64,000 nucleotides of DNA from Pseudogemmobacter hezensis. GTDB lineage: Bacteria; Pseudomonadota; Alphaproteobacteria; Rhodobacterales; Rhodobacteraceae. The stretch spans positions 392,439 to 456,438 of the forward strand of contig NZ_JABJXT010000001.1 of assembly GCF_013155295.1 (NCBI RefSeq), in the 5' to 3' direction. This document shows, one piece after another, positions 35,171 to 44,487 of the stretch. The notes under the pieces are model-generated. The model had not been told where the DNA came from. It did not search any database and saw only the letters and a program-made list of their open reading frames with translations. A program made the position numbers and the translations under genes. Every line of letters begins with the position of its first letter. Positions within the stretch are counted from its first letter, which is position 1.

Positions 35171-35585
35171 TGTTTTGCATCGAGGCCCAGGGCTCTGCCG
35201 GGGCCAGGGCCGCGCCTGCCTGCAACAGCTCGACCGAGACATTGTCGGGGCTGCGCACAAAGGCCATATGCCCGTCACGCGGCGGGCGGTTGATCACCAC
35301 GCCATTGGCCTGCAGATGGGCGCAGGTCGCATAGATGTCATCGACCTCATAGGCCAGATGGCCGAAATGGCGGCTGTCCGAGGGCAGGCCTTTGTCGCCA
35401 TCCCAGTTCCAGGTCAGCTCTACCGGGCATTCCGGCTGGCCCGGGGCGGCCATGAAGACCAGAGAGAAACGCCCGGCCTCATTGTCGATCCGGCGGATCT
35501 CTTCCAGGCCCAGCAGGCGAAAGAAGGCCATGCTCGCCTCAAGATCAAGGACACGAACCATGGTGTGCAGATAGCGAATTGTCAT
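35157..35585 (-). CDS. gloA: Lactoylglutathione lyase (glyoxalase I, VOC family)
   Basis: A 142-residue VOC metalloenzyme that converts the methylglyoxal-glutathione adduct to S-lactoylglutathione. Features are YLHTMVRVLDLEASMAFFRL at the start (metal-ligand His in LHTMVRV), ELTWNWD, HFGHLAYEVDD (His ligand) and VELLQ (Glu ligand). GGAGG seven bases before ATG 35585 fixes the start. The C-terminal residues (MQNTGHW) and stop are in a 16-bp repeat. Methylglyoxal detoxification in the cytoplasm is the likely role. Confidence 0.9.
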   Translation of the reverse strand: MTIRYLHTMVRVLDLEASMAFFRLLGLEEIRRIDNEAGRFSLVFMAAPGQPECPVELTWNWDGDKGLPSDSRHFGHLAYEVDDIYATCAHLQANGVVINRPPRDGHMAFVRSPDNVSVELLQAGAALAPAEPWASMQNTGHW

Positions 35586-35914
35586 CAGCGCCTCCGTTGC
35601 GAAAGGATGCCCCGGCCTAACACGCCCGCGCGATTTGCGACAGAGAGGGTTTTCCTGTCCCTGTCCCTGTTCCTGCCTGCAAGCAGGGCGCCGCCAAATC
35701 CCGGCCAAAACCCGGCCGGGCCTGCGCGGCTTTGTTGGGGATTGCGGCTTGCACCCTGCCCCTTGCTGTAGTCTATGGAAGATCACCTTGCTGCAGGGCC
35801 CGGGCGCGCGGTCCGGGGCTCAGCTGGCCTGGCACAATCCGCCTGCCCGCACCCCCGCATCAATGCCGCCACCGCCCCCGCAGCGCATCAGACCCTGTGA
35901 AATGAGGCCAGGCT
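35586..35914. other. Intergenic region between gloA and thyA
   Basis: Divergent G+C-rich spacer of 329 bp. It contains the gloA and thyA ribosome-binding sites and many short C/G-rich repeats, with no additional open frame of coding character or strong hairpin. Promoters are not distinct enough to place. Confidence 0.4.
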
Positions 35915-36811
35915 TTGCGGCACCCGGAATATCAATATCTCGATCTGATGCAGCAGGTGCTGACCTCGGGCGATCAGCGCGTTGATCGCACGGGTGTCGG
36001 CACGCGCTCGGTCTTTGGGGCGATGACGCGGTTCGATCTGTCAAAGGGCGAAGCGCCGATCCTGACCACCAAACGCGTCTACTGGAAAACCGCCATCAAA
36101 GAGATGCTGTGGTTTCTGACCGGCAACACCAATATCCAGCCCCTCCTGCGCGAGAATGTGCGGATCTGGAGCGACTGGCCCCTGGCCAGCTATCGCCGCG
36201 AGACCGGGGAAGAAATCAGCCAGCAGGATTTCGAGGACCGCATCGTCGCCGATGACGCCTTTGCCGCCCGCTGGGGCGATCTGGGCCCGGTTTACGGCAA
36301 ACAATGGCGGCGCTGGCTGGCGCCTGACGGGCGCGAGATCGACCAGATCGGCGGGCTGATCGAGACGCTGCGCACCAATCCCTCCAGCCGTCGCATGCTG
36401 TTCCACGCCTGGAATGTCGGCGAGCTGGGCACGATGGCGCTGCCGCCCTGCCATATGGTCTATCAGTTCCATGTGACCAGCGACGGGCGGCTGAATATGC
36501 TGTTCTTCCAGCGCTCGGCCGATCTTTTGCTGGGGGTTCCGTTCAACTGGGTCGGGGCCTCGTCGCTGCTGCTGATGATCGCACAGCAGGCCGGGCTGAC
36601 CCCGGGCGATCTGGTCTGGACGGCGGGTGATGTGCATCTCTACCTCAACCACCTGGACCAGGCCCGCGAGCAGCTGTCGCGCGCGCCGCGCCCGATGCCG
36701 AAGATGCGCCTGATCCGCCATGCCGCCAGCATCGACGACTACCGGATCGAGGATTTCGAGGTCACCGATTATGATCCCCATGCCATTATACGCGCCGATG
36801 TCGCAGTCTGA
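35915..36811 (+). CDS. thyA: Thymidylate synthase
   Basis: A 298-residue thymidylate synthase: methylates dUMP to dTMP using methylene-tetrahydrofolate. Motifs are QRVDRTGVGTRSVFG, the nucleophile cysteine in LPPCHMVYQF, QRSADLLLGVPFNW and DVHLYLNHLDQ. A roughly 50-residue insert (ETGEEISQQDFEDR onward) is typical of longer ThyA enzymes. The start is a TTG (35915): GAGG lies seven bases before it and the sequence MRHPEYQYLDLMQQVL fits the family. The first in-frame ATG (35948) would cut the first helix. folA follows 24 bp later. Confidence 0.96.
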   Translation: MRHPEYQYLDLMQQVLTSGDQRVDRTGVGTRSVFGAMTRFDLSKGEAPILTTKRVYWKTAIKEMLWFLTGNTNIQPLLRENVRIWSDWPLASYRRETGEEISQQDFEDRIVADDAFAARWGDLGPVYGKQWRRWLAPDGREIDQIGGLIETLRTNPSSRRMLFHAWNVGELGTMALPPCHMVYQFHVTSDGRLNMLFFQRSADLLLGVPFNWVGASSLLLMIAQQAGLTPGDLVWTAGDVHLYLNHLDQAREQLSRAPRPMPKMRLIRHAASIDDYRIEDFEVTDYDPHAIIRADVAV

Positions 36812-36835
36812 CGCCGTGCCCGGGAAAGGTCTGCC

Positions 36836-37327
36836 ATGCTAAGCCTGATCGTCGCCCGCTCGCCCGAGGGGGCCATTGGCCGGGATGGCGACATCCCCTG
36901 GCACGCCCCCGAGGACCTGGCGTTCTTCAAGCGCGAGACGCTGGGCGGCGCGGTGATCATGGGGCGTCGCACTTGGGAAAGCCTGCCGTTCAAGCCGCTG
37001 AAAAACCGTGACAATATCGTGGTTTCAACCACCATGAGCGGCGATTTTATCCGCCCCTCGTTTGCACAGGCGCTGGAGCATGCCAAAGCACTTGGCCATT
37101 CGCGGATCTATGCGATCGGCGGGGCCTCGATCTATGCGGCGGCGCTGCCACTGGCGGATCGGCTGCTGATCACCGAGGTCGATGTCAGCATCAAAGACGC
37201 CGATACCTTCTTCCCCGCCTTCCCGCCTGAGGCCTGGATCCGCAAAGGCAGCCTGGCGCTGCGTGCGGCCGACCCGGCCTGCCGGCTTGATGAATATCTG
37301 CGCCTGCAGCCGCAACCATCCAGCTGA
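36836..37327 (+). CDS. folA: Dihydrofolate reductase
   Basis: A 163-residue DHFR that regenerates tetrahydrofolate from the dihydrofolate released by ThyA, using NADPH. Motifs are GRDGDIPWHAPEDLAFFK (catalytic acid in PEDLAFFK), VIMGRRTWESLP and YAIGGASIYAAAL. Length matches E. coli FolA (159). The thyA-folA pair with a 24-bp gap is a common operon for coupled folate turnover. Confidence 0.96.
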   Translation: MLSLIVARSPEGAIGRDGDIPWHAPEDLAFFKRETLGGAVIMGRRTWESLPFKPLKNRDNIVVSTTMSGDFIRPSFAQALEHAKALGHSRIYAIGGASIYAAALPLADRLLITEVDVSIKDADTFFPAFPPEAWIRKGSLALRAADPACRLDEYLRLQPQPSS

Positions 37328-37392
37328 GCGCCGTCCCGGCCACAGGCCAACCCCCTCTTTCCGCCTTGCAGAAATTGTGCAAGGCTCAGCCG

Positions 37393-37454
37393 CGATACCC
37401 GGTCCCCCCGACACCCGGTCCCCCCGACACCCGGCCCCCCCGATACCCCGCCCC
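37393..37454. repeat. Tandem repeat, 16 bp x 3.9
   Basis: Units CGATACCCGGTCCCCC, CGACACCCGGTCCCCC, CGACACCCGGCCCCCC and a partial fourth. It lies between folA and the following secreted-protein gene. Confidence 0.88.
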
Positions 37455-37485
37455 AATGCCCGGGCCCCGTTACAGGAGTTTTCAG

Positions 37486-37872
37486 ATGGTCCTGCGCCAG
37501 TTTCCCCCGCATATCGCCGCATTCGCTCTGGCCCTGGGCCTGGGTCTGACCCTGGGTCTGGGTACCCCTGCGGCAGCCCAGATGCATTATGACAGCTTTG
37601 TCCCCGGCAATGAGCAGACCGATGTGAACGGGGCCTATAAGCGCTATCAGACCCATGTGCTGAAACTCTCGGCCCATCGCTATGCGGTTCTGTTCCAGCC
37701 CGGCTTTGTCGATCAGGCCACCGCCGCCCGCACCGTGACGCCGCTTTGCGCCGCCACTGGCCGCGTGGCCGCCGTTCAGGGCCAGATTGCCCCGGTCGAT
37801 GTGCTGCTTGAGAATGGCGAGCCGCTGGTGCAGCAGGGCTTTCGCGTGGCCTGCGTGAAATCGGGCGGCTGA
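37486..37872 (+). CDS. Secreted hypothetical protein
   Basis: A 128-residue protein. Residues 1-30 are a signal peptide with a long LALGLGLTLGLG core ending PAAA-Q, so the mature form is periplasmic or secreted. The mature part has two cysteines (VTPLCAATG and RVACVKSGG) that could form a disulfide, and a compact beta-rich composition. AGGAG lies seven bases before the ATG. I do not recognise the family. It lies 38 bp before the ArsC-like gene on the same strand. Confidence 0.7.
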   Translation: MVLRQFPPHIAAFALALGLGLTLGLGTPAAAQMHYDSFVPGNEQTDVNGAYKRYQTHVLKLSAHRYAVLFQPGFVDQATAARTVTPLCAATGRVAAVQGQIAPVDVLLENGEPLVQQGFRVACVKSGG

Positions 37873-37910
37873 AACCGCCCCCCCCCCCTGCGACAAAGAC
37901 AGAGCATCCC

Positions 37911-38240
37911 ATGATCGTTTACGGCATCCCCACCTGCGACACGACGAAGAAAGCGATCCGCGCCCTTGAGGCCGCGGGCCGCGACGTTCAGTTCCGCGAC
38001 ATCCGCAAAGACCCGCTTTCCGAGGCCGAGATCGCTGAGATCGTCACCGAATTCGGCGAGCGTGCGATCAACCGCCAGTCGACGACCTACCGCAGCTTTT
38101 CTGATTTCCTGCGCGAGTCAGAACCCGAGGCCCAGATCGCCGCCCAGCCGACGGTCATGAAGCGCCCGGTGATCCGCGATGGTGCAGATTGGTATCTGGG
38201 CTGGGATGAGGCGACGGCAGGCAAACTGACTGCTGCGTAA
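37911..38240 (+). CDS. ArsC/Spx-family reductase-like protein (YffB-like)
   Basis: A 109-residue ArsC-family protein. The active-site loop is YGIPTCDTTKKA, with one cysteine rather than a CxxC; the cis-proline region is VMKRPVI. Such single-cysteine members (YffB, Spx-like) usually are not arsenate reductases, and no ars genes are nearby. Glutathione-dependent thiol reductase or regulatory roles are suggested for the family. The start at MIVYGIPTCD matches the usual start. Confidence 0.88.
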   Translation: MIVYGIPTCDTTKKAIRALEAAGRDVQFRDIRKDPLSEAEIAEIVTEFGERAINRQSTTYRSFSDFLRESEPEAQIAAQPTVMKRPVIRDGADWYLGWDEATAGKLTAA

Positions 38241-38463
38241 CAAAGGGGGGCAGCGCTGATCCCGCTCTGCGCTGCCACTCAAACGCCCTGCCTCTGACAG
38301 GGTTCTCTTTGCACGGAACCACTGCCACAGAAGCAAATAAGCCCCGGAAACAAATAAGCCCCGCCATTCCGGGCGAGGCCATCTGTATATCAGAGAAGTC
38401 AGCACCCTGAATGTGCCCTGCCCGGCAAGCCGGGCAAAGGCCAGGATGCAGGGGATGCCCTGA

Positions 38464-38670
38464 TCAGAGCAGTTTCAGATCGCCTGCCGATTCTTTGCCA
38501 TCACGGCCAGTCTGCAGCTCGTATCCGATTTTCTGATTGTCGTTCAGACCTTTCAGGCCCGCGCGTTCGACAGCTGAAATATGCACAAAGACATCTTTGC
38601 CGCCATTATCAGGCGCAATGAAACCATAGCCTTTGGTTGCGTTGAACCATTTCACGGTGCCAGTCGGCAT
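38464..38670 (-). CDS. Cold shock protein (CspA family)
   Basis: A 68-residue single cold-shock domain that binds single-stranded RNA and DNA and melts RNA secondary structure. RNP1 is KGYGFIAPD and RNP2 is VFVHIS; the start is MPTGTVKWFNATKGYGF. The 280-bp upstream spacer includes the thrS terminator and leaves room for a long leader. No CspA-type temperature-sensitive leader structure can be established by eye. Confidence 0.95.
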   Translation of the reverse strand: MPTGTVKWFNATKGYGFIAPDNGGKDVFVHISAVERAGLKGLNDNQKIGYELQTGRDGKESAGDLKLL

Positions 38671-38894
38671 TCCCGTCTCTCCCTTAGTAACCCCCCAGGC
38701 AGCGGAATTGCGTCCCGGGCGTAGCCGCCAGGTCTTCCGGGCCTTTCACGGGTAGAGAAGGCTAGTCAGAAAGTCTGCCGTTACAGGGGCAGGATGCCAC
38801 GACCGAAACGGAAATCAAGAATTTTGCCGAGGCTTTCTGCGAATTTGCCGCCAAATCGCGGGAAAAGGGCAAAATTCCACTCATTCTTAACGGG

Positions 38895-38940
38895 AAAGCG
38901 GCAGAATTCCTGACCATCTGATCAGAAATTCCGCCGCTTT
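38895..38940 (-). terminator. Hairpin after thrS
   Basis: AAAGCGGCAGAATTCCTGA (38895-38913) and TCAGAAATTCCGCCGCTTT (38922-38940) form a 19-bp stem with two mismatches and an 8-nt loop, ten bases beyond the thrS stop. The T-run is short on the thrS strand and longer (TTTT) on the plus strand. Confidence 0.7.
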
Positions 38941-38950
38941 TACCCGATTC

Positions 38951-40897
38951 TCAGTTCAGCGCGGGCGGAAGGGACTCAAGCGCCAGCGCGTTCAGGATGG
39001 ATTCGAATCCCATGCTTTCGGTCCGGGTCTCGCCCAGACGACGCACGGAAACGGTCCGCTCCTCGACCTCTTTCATCCCGACAGCCAGGATAACCGGCAC
39101 TTTGCCGACCGAATGCTCGCGCACTTTGTAGTTGATCTTCTCGTTGCGCGTATCGGCCTCGGCCCGCACGCCGATCTTTTTCAGCGCCGCGACCACCTCA
39201 TTCACGTAACCATCCGCATCCGAGACGATCGAAGCCACGACCACCTGGCGCGGGGCCAGCCAGAAGGGCAGCTTGCCCGCATAGTTCTCGATCAGAATGC
39301 CGATAAAGCGCTCGAACGAGCCCAGGATCGCGCGGTGCAGCATATAGGGGCGGTGCTTTGCGCCATCCTCGCCGACATATTCCGCATCCAGTCGCTCTGG
39401 CAGGTTGGGGTCGACCTGGAAGGTGCCGCATTGCCATTCACGGCCAATCGCATCGGTCAGTTTGAAATCCAGCTTCGGCCCGTAGAAAGCACCGTCGCCC
39501 GGGTTGATCTCATAGGGCAGGCCGAGATTCTCAATCGCCGATTGCAGCGCACCCTCGACCTTGTCCCATTGCGCATCGGTGCCGATACGGACCTCGGGGC
39601 GGGTGGACAGTTTGATGTCGAATTTCTCAAAGCCCAGATCACGATAGACCGAGGACAAAAGCTGGATGAACGCGCCGCATTCGGATTCGATCTGATCCTC
39701 GGTGCAGAAGATATGCGCGTCATCCTGGGTGAAACCGCGCACCCGCATCAGACCATGCATCGAGCCCGACGACTCGTAACGGTGGCACGAGCCGAATTCC
39801 GCCAGACGCAGCGGCAGATCGCGGTAAGATTTCAGGCCCTGGTTATAGACCTGAACGTGGCAGGGGCAGTTCATCGGCTTCAGCGCGTTGATGCGCTTTT
39901 CCTTGGCGCCCTCTTCGTCCACTTCCACGATGAACATATTCTCGCGGTAGGCTTCCCAATGGCCTGACTTCTCCCACAGCACCCGGTCAACGACCTGGGG
40001 CGTGCGGATCTCCTGATAGCCGGCGGCGCGCAGACGACCGCGCATGAAGTCCTCAAGCCCGCGCCAGATCTGCCAGCCGTTGGGGTGCCAGAACACCATG
40101 CCCGGTGCCTCTTCCTGCAGGTGGAAGAGGTCCATCTCTTTGCCCAGCTTGCGGTGGTCGCGTTTCGCGGCCTCTTCCAGCATGGTCAGATGCGCCTTGA
40201 GATCGTCGCGATTCTTAAAGGCCAGACCGTAGATCCGCTGCAACATCGGGCGCGAAGCATCGCCCAGCCAATAGGCCCCGGCAACATGGGTCAGCTTGAA
40301 GGCATCCGCCGGGACCTGGCCCGTATGCTGCAGATGCGGGCCACGGCAAAGATCCTGCCAGTCGCCATGCCAATACATGCGGATGTCTTCATTGCCGGGG
40401 ATCCGGTCGAGCAACTCAACTTTAAAGGGCTCGCCGCGCTCTTCATAATAGGCGCGTGCCCGGGCGCGGTCCCAGACTTCGGTGCGAATCGGGTCACGGG
40501 CGTTGATGATCTGCTTCATCCGCGCCTCGATCTGCCCCAGGTCCTCTGGCGTGAAGGGCTCTGCGCGGTCGAAATCGTAGAACCAGCCCTGATCGCGGAC
40601 CGGGCCAATGGTGACCTTCACATCCGGCCAGATCTCCTGGACGGCGCGCGCCATGATATGGGCGAGGTCGTGGCGGATCAGCTCAAGCGCCGGTGCCTCA
40701 TCCTTCATCGTATTGATCGAAAGAGTGGCATCCGCGTGGATCGGCCAGGCCAGATCCCAGTGCTGGCCGTTGACCTGCGCCGAAATTGCCGCTTTGGCCA
40801 GTGAAGGCGCGATTGATGCGGCCACTTCGGCTGCGGTTACGCCAGCCTCATAGCTGCGGATATTGCCATCGGGAAATGTAAGGGAAATCTGGGCCAT
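38951..40897 (-). CDS. thrS: Threonyl-tRNA synthetase
   Basis: A 648-residue class II synthetase that charges tRNA-Thr. Domains in order: TGS (about 1-62, [20 protein letters not shown]), editing domain ([16 protein letters not shown] and the second-shell region [12 protein letters not shown]), catalytic core with motif 2 region [20 protein letters not shown] and motif 3 [16 protein letters not shown], and the anticodon domain. Zinc ligands are Cys in MNCPCHV, His in DDAHIF and His in MLHRAI. GAGGAG nine bases before ATG 40897 sets the start. Confidence 0.97.
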   Translation of the reverse strand: MAQISLTFPDGNIRSYEAGVTAAEVAASIAPSLAKAAISAQVNGQHWDLAWPIHADATLSINTMKDEAPALELIRHDLAHIMARAVQEIWPDVKVTIGPVRDQGWFYDFDRAEPFTPEDLGQIEARMKQIINARDPIRTEVWDRARARAYYEERGEPFKVELLDRIPGNEDIRMYWHGDWQDLCRGPHLQHTGQVPADAFKLTHVAGAYWLGDASRPMLQRIYGLAFKNRDDLKAHLTMLEEAAKRDHRKLGKEMDLFHLQEEAPGMVFWHPNGWQIWRGLEDFMRGRLRAAGYQEIRTPQVVDRVLWEKSGHWEAYRENMFIVEVDEEGAKEKRINALKPMNCPCHVQVYNQGLKSYRDLPLRLAEFGSCHRYESSGSMHGLMRVRGFTQDDAHIFCTEDQIESECGAFIQLLSSVYRDLGFEKFDIKLSTRPEVRIGTDAQWDKVEGALQSAIENLGLPYEINPGDGAFYGPKLDFKLTDAIGREWQCGTFQVDPNLPERLDAEYVGEDGAKHRPYMLHRAILGSFERFIGILIENYAGKLPFWLAPRQVVVASIVSDADGYVNEVVAALKKIGVRAEADTRNEKINYKVREHSVGKVPVILAVGMKEVEERTVSVRRLGETRTESMGFESILNALALESLPPALN

Positions 40898-41050
40898 CGG
40901 CCTTGCTCCTCGTCGGTCTGGCGCCCACGGAACGCCCGGTTGCTCGGTTGATATGATGCGCTTCTCTTGCGCCGGGTTTCGCGCAAGGTCAAGCGCCAGC
41001 GCAATTTTAAGCCGCAGGTCTGCCATCTCCTGACGACATCGCCAGCGGCG

Positions 41051-41096
41051 CGGAAACCGCAGCGGTTTCCGTCACGATTTCTTCGAAGAAATCGTG
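41051..41096. repeat. Twin palindrome element, copy 2
   Basis: CGGAAACCG, CAG, CGGTTTCCG (41051-41071), then a perfect 24-bp palindrome with arms CACGATTTCTTC and GAAGAAATCGTG (41073-41096). It lies in the divergent spacer between thrS and the hydrolase genes. The second arm shares CGATTTCTT with copy 1 at 18741. Confidence 0.82.
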
Positions 41097-41177
41097 TGGC
41101 GCGCCCTTGGGGTGGCGGCGCGACCTGGCCTCTGCTAGCCTTCAGCCGGCGCATCAGACGCCCGAAAAGGAGCAGCC

Positions 41178-41933
41178 ATGACCAGTTTCCTCACCTCGCC
41201 CCAGGGGCGCCGCCTGGCATATGTTAAGCGCGAAGGCGCGGGGCCGACCGTGGTTTTCCTCGGCGGTTTCAAATCCGATATGCAGGGATCAAAAGCTCTG
41301 TTCCTTGAGGAATGGGCAAAGGCCCAGGGGCGTGCCTTCCTGCGACTGGATTACTCCGGTCACGGTCAGTCTTCGGGCGAATTTGAGGATGGCTGCATCG
41401 GCGACTGGGCCGATGATGCCGCCGCGGTAATTGAGGCACGAACCAGCGGCCCCCTGATCCTTGTTGGCTCTTCCATGGGGGGCTGGATTTCGCTTTTGCT
41501 GACGCGCAGGCTGGCAGGCCGGATCAGCGGGCTGGTCGGCATCGCCGCCGCCCCCGATTTCACCACCCGCACCTGGGACGAAGAGCTGACCGACGCGCAG
41601 CGCGATCACGTCACCCTGTACGGCCGGATCGAGATCCCCTCGGATTACGCCGATCATCCCTATATCTTCACCCGCAAGCTGTTTGAGGATGGCGCAAGAC
41701 AGCGTGTGCTTGACCGCCCCCTGCCCCTGCCCTTCCCGGTGCGCCTGCTGCAAGGCAGCGCAGACACAGACGTGCCCCCCTCAGTGGCGCTGGCGCTTAG
41801 CGAACATGCCGATTGTGACGACCTGCGGCTGACGCTGGTGAAGGGGGCCGATCACCGTTTCTCCACCCCCGACTGCCTGCAGCTGATCGCCACCAGCATC
41901 GCAGAGGTCACCTCCAGAGGCGGCGCGCGTTGA
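41178..41933 (+). CDS. Alpha/beta hydrolase (ABHD10-like)
   Basis: A 251-residue alpha/beta hydrolase. The nucleophile elbow is LVGSSMGGW, the oxyanion/lid region FLGGFKSDMQGSKA, and the catalytic His is in KGADHRFSTPD. The pattern FLGGFKSDMxG is shared, from memory, with ABHD10-type esterases/thioesterases. AGGAG lies eight bases before the ATG. The stop overlaps the next hydrolase start (TGATG), indicating coupled translation. Substrate unknown. Confidence 0.85.
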   Translation: MTSFLTSPQGRRLAYVKREGAGPTVVFLGGFKSDMQGSKALFLEEWAKAQGRAFLRLDYSGHGQSSGEFEDGCIGDWADDAAAVIEARTSGPLILVGSSMGGWISLLLTRRLAGRISGLVGIAAAPDFTTRTWDEELTDAQRDHVTLYGRIEIPSDYADHPYIFTRKLFEDGARQRVLDRPLPLPFPVRLLQGSADTDVPPSVALALSEHADCDDLRLTLVKGADHRFSTPDCLQLIATSIAEVTSRGGAR

Positions 41934-42901
41934 TGCGCCGCCTGTTGCGCGGGTTTGGGATACTCGCAGCGCTGCTGGTTGCGACCTGGTTTCTGGCGCC
42001 CCGTGAAGCGATGGACCGCACGATCCGTTTTGACGCATCAGCATTGGGGGACGACCCGGAAATCTGGCTGCAGGTCAGCGAGCAGCAATATACCGATATC
42101 CGCCCCGGCGCGGTCAAACGCATCCTCTGGGCAGGCGAGCGCGGGCGCAAGACCCCGCTTTCCATCGTCTATGTCCACGGCTTCACCGCCTCGGCGGAAG
42201 AAATCCGCCCGGTCCCCGATGAGGTCGCCCGCGCCCTTGGTGCCAATCTTTTCTATACCCGGCTTAGCGGTCAGGGCCGCTCTGGCGAGGCGATGGCGGA
42301 CACGCCCGCCGGAGACTGGATCCAGGACATGGCCGAGGCAATGGCGATTGGCCGTATGCTGGGGGATCGGGTGATCGTGATCGGCACCTCGATGGGCGGG
42401 GCGCTGACCGCGCTCAGTGCAACTGACCCGCAGCTGTCGCGCGGCATGGCAGGGGTGGTGCTGATCTCGCCTGCCTTCTCGCTGCAGGGCGTGGCCGCCC
42501 TTATGATGGATGCGCCCTTCCCCAGGCTTTGGGCGCCGCTTTTGCTGGGCCGCACCCAGACCAGCCCGGCGGTAAACCAGGGCCATAGCAAATTCTGGGC
42601 GACCAGCTGGCCGACTGCCGCGCTTTACCCACTGGCTGCGCTGATGCGTGAGGCACGGGCTGCGGATTACACCGCCGCGAAGATGCCGCTTCTGGTGTTT
42701 TACGCCCCCGCCGATCAGATCATCGATCCCACCGCCATCGCCCCGGTCATTGCCTCATGGGGCGGCGCGGTTGAGGTGCGCGAGCGGGTGATGCAGGCAG
42801 GCGATGACCCCTATGCCCATGTGATTGCAGGAGATATCTTCTCTCCTGGCCAGACCGAGGCTGTCTCGGATCTGATCATCACCTGGGCAAAGGGGCTGTA
42901 A
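41933..42901 (+). CDS. Alpha/beta hydrolase, membrane-anchored
   Basis: A 322-residue alpha/beta hydrolase with an N-terminal hydrophobic anchor (GFGILAALLVATWFLAP, about 7-23), suggesting inner-membrane attachment with a periplasmic catalytic domain. The nucleophile elbow is GTSMGGALTAL; VYVHGFTASAEEI is the oxyanion loop; the acid and base are in FYAPADQIIDP and DPYAHVIAGD. It begins in the stop of the first hydrolase gene (TGATG). Lysophospholipase or carboxylesterase activity is likely for the family. Confidence 0.83.
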   Translation: MRRLLRGFGILAALLVATWFLAPREAMDRTIRFDASALGDDPEIWLQVSEQQYTDIRPGAVKRILWAGERGRKTPLSIVYVHGFTASAEEIRPVPDEVARALGANLFYTRLSGQGRSGEAMADTPAGDWIQDMAEAMAIGRMLGDRVIVIGTSMGGALTALSATDPQLSRGMAGVVLISPAFSLQGVAALMMDAPFPRLWAPLLLGRTQTSPAVNQGHSKFWATSWPTAALYPLAALMREARAADYTAAKMPLLVFYAPADQIIDPTAIAPVIASWGGAVEVRERVMQAGDDPYAHVIAGDIFSPGQTEAVSDLIITWAKGL

Positions 42902-42922
42902 GAGCCAAAGTCTTGCAGGCAG

Positions 42923-43034
42923 GCGCCCGCCTTGTCGTCAGCCTGCCCCGCCCTCAGCCCGCCTTGTCCTTAACCCGCCTTTGCCTCAGCCCGCCTTGTC
43001 GTCAGCCTGCCTTTGCCTCAGCCTGCCTTGTCTT
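42923..43034. repeat. Tandem repeat, 16 bp x 7
   Basis: Seven adjacent 16-bp units of the form CAGCCTGCCTTTGCCT / CAGCCCGCCTTGTCGT, diverged by one to six bases. It fills the convergent gap between the hydrolase and phaZ, and the last units contain the phaZ stop and final codons. This is the longest period-16 array in the window. Confidence 0.92.
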
Positions 43035-44334
43035 GCGTCTGCGCGACCACCGAAGGGCGGATCGGCGTCACTGTGCGGGCGCGTTTGCGGTCTGGGCGCG
43101 GCGGTGCGGCATGTGCGTCGATGAAATCCAGCACCAGCGGGCGGATATTCAGCCGCCAGGACTTGCCTGCAAAGATACCGTAATGGCCTGCGCCAGGCTC
43201 CAGGTGCTGCGCCTTCAGCCGATCCGGCAGCCCGGTCAGCAGGTCCAGCGCCGCAAGGCATTGGCCGGGCGCGGAGATATCATCCTTCTCGCCCTCGACA
43301 ATTTTCACCGCCACCCGGGTAATCGCGCCGATATCCACATGCTTGCCGCGCAAGGTAAAGGCGTTGCGGGCAATCTCGCGGTTCTTGAAAATTCGCTCGA
43401 CGGTTGAAAGATAGAACTCGGCCGTCATATCCATAACCGCCAGATATTCATCATAAAAACGGTTGTGCCCGTCCTGATCCGAGGCCTCGCCCTGCGCCTC
43501 GCGCATGATCTGGTCGGAAAACGCTTTGGAGTGGCGCTCGGCATTCATCGAGATGAAGCCCGCCAGCTGCAAAAGACCCGGATAGACCTGCCGCCCCGCG
43601 CCTTTGTATTTAAAGCCGACGCGCTGGATCATCAGCTCTTCCAGCTGGCCCATGGTGACACGGTTGCCGAAATCGGTGACCTCAGTCGGGGCGGCATCGG
43701 GGTCGACCGGGCCGCCCATCAGCGTCAGGCTGCGCGGCTGGGCATCGGGGTCTTCCTGCGCCAGCCAGGCGGTGGCGGCCAGAACCAGCGGCACCGGCTG
43801 ACAGACGGCGATCACATGGGTGTCGGGGCCCAGCTCTTTCAGGAACTCGGCCACATAAAGCGTGTAATCCTCGACGTCGAAGGCCCCCGCCGAGACCGGA
43901 ATATCCCGCGCATTGTGCCAGTCGGTCACCCAGATATCGGCATCGGGCAGCAAAGAGGCCACGGTCGAGCGCATCAGCGTCGCATAATGGCCCGACATCG
44001 GCGCCACGATCAGGATGCGCCGCGCCATAGGCTCGCGCCGGCGGACCGAGAATTGCACCAGATCGCCGAAGGGCCGCGCCAGGGTAATCTTCTCATCGAC
44101 CAGGTGATCCTGGCCATCGGGGCCAACCACGGTGCGAATGCCCCAGTCGGGTTTTGCCACCATGCGTGCAAAGCTGCGCTCTGTAACCTTGCCCCAGGCG
44201 GCCATCATCGGCAGCATCGGATTCATCGACAATGCAAAGATCGGATAGCTGGCAAGGGCCTGAACAGAGGCTCCCATCCACTCATTCGTGTTACGGACGC
44301 TTTCCATCAGATCGTAGGTGGCCATATACTTCAC
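43018..44334 (-). CDS. phaZ: Intracellular PHB depolymerase
   Basis: A 438-residue depolymerase that mobilises cytoplasmic polyhydroxybutyrate granules. The nucleophile region VIAVCQPVPLVL has cysteine in place of the lipase serine, as in Cupriavidus PhaZ1; other family stretches are MSGHYATLMRSTVASLLPDA and EPGAGHYGIFAGKSWR. The start is a GTG (44334, VKYMATYDLM) with GGAG six to seven bases upstream; the ATG at 44325 is the alternative. It is divergent from phaC, giving the order phaZ-phaC-phaP-phaR known from Paracoccus. The C-terminus ends inside a 16-bp tandem array. Confidence 0.93.
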   Translation of the reverse strand: MKYMATYDLMESVRNTNEWMGASVQALASYPIFALSMNPMLPMMAAWGKVTERSFARMVAKPDWGIRTVVGPDGQDHLVDEKITLARPFGDLVQFSVRRREPMARRILIVAPMSGHYATLMRSTVASLLPDADIWVTDWHNARDIPVSAGAFDVEDYTLYVAEFLKELGPDTHVIAVCQPVPLVLAATAWLAQEDPDAQPRSLTLMGGPVDPDAAPTEVTDFGNRVTMGQLEELMIQRVGFKYKGAGRQVYPGLLQLAGFISMNAERHSKAFSDQIMREAQGEASDQDGHNRFYDEYLAVMDMTAEFYLSTVERIFKNREIARNAFTLRGKHVDIGAITRVAVKIVEGEKDDISAPGQCLAALDLLTGLPDRLKAQHLEPGAGHYGIFAGKSWRLNIRPLVLDFIDAHAAPPRPDRKRARTVTPIRPSVVAQTQDKAG

Positions 44335-44450
44335 ATTACGTCTCCATACACACGAGGGACAAACCGGGGCCATAGCCGCAGAAAGGCGCCCATCAGCGGC
44401 GACCGGACCGGGCCTCAGGACAGAACCTTGTGGCGGGGCAGGAGTCGTTA

Positions 44451-44462
44451 TGCTGCGCAGCA
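44451..44462. promoter_or_regulatory. Candidate PhaR-type palindrome before phaC
   Basis: TGCTGCGCAGCA is a perfect 12-bp palindrome 25 bp upstream of the phaC start. Its half-sites equal those of the phaP operator (46611-46627), but without the 3-bp spacer. Binding by PhaR is inferred from this similarity only. Confidence 0.4.
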
Positions 44463-44487
44463 GCAATTTTAGGGGGGAAATTTTCTT

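Noticed and set aside
37911..38240. Arsenate reductase of an arsenic operon
   Set aside because: Only the ArsC fold is present with a single cysteine; there is no arsR, arsB or acr3 nearby.
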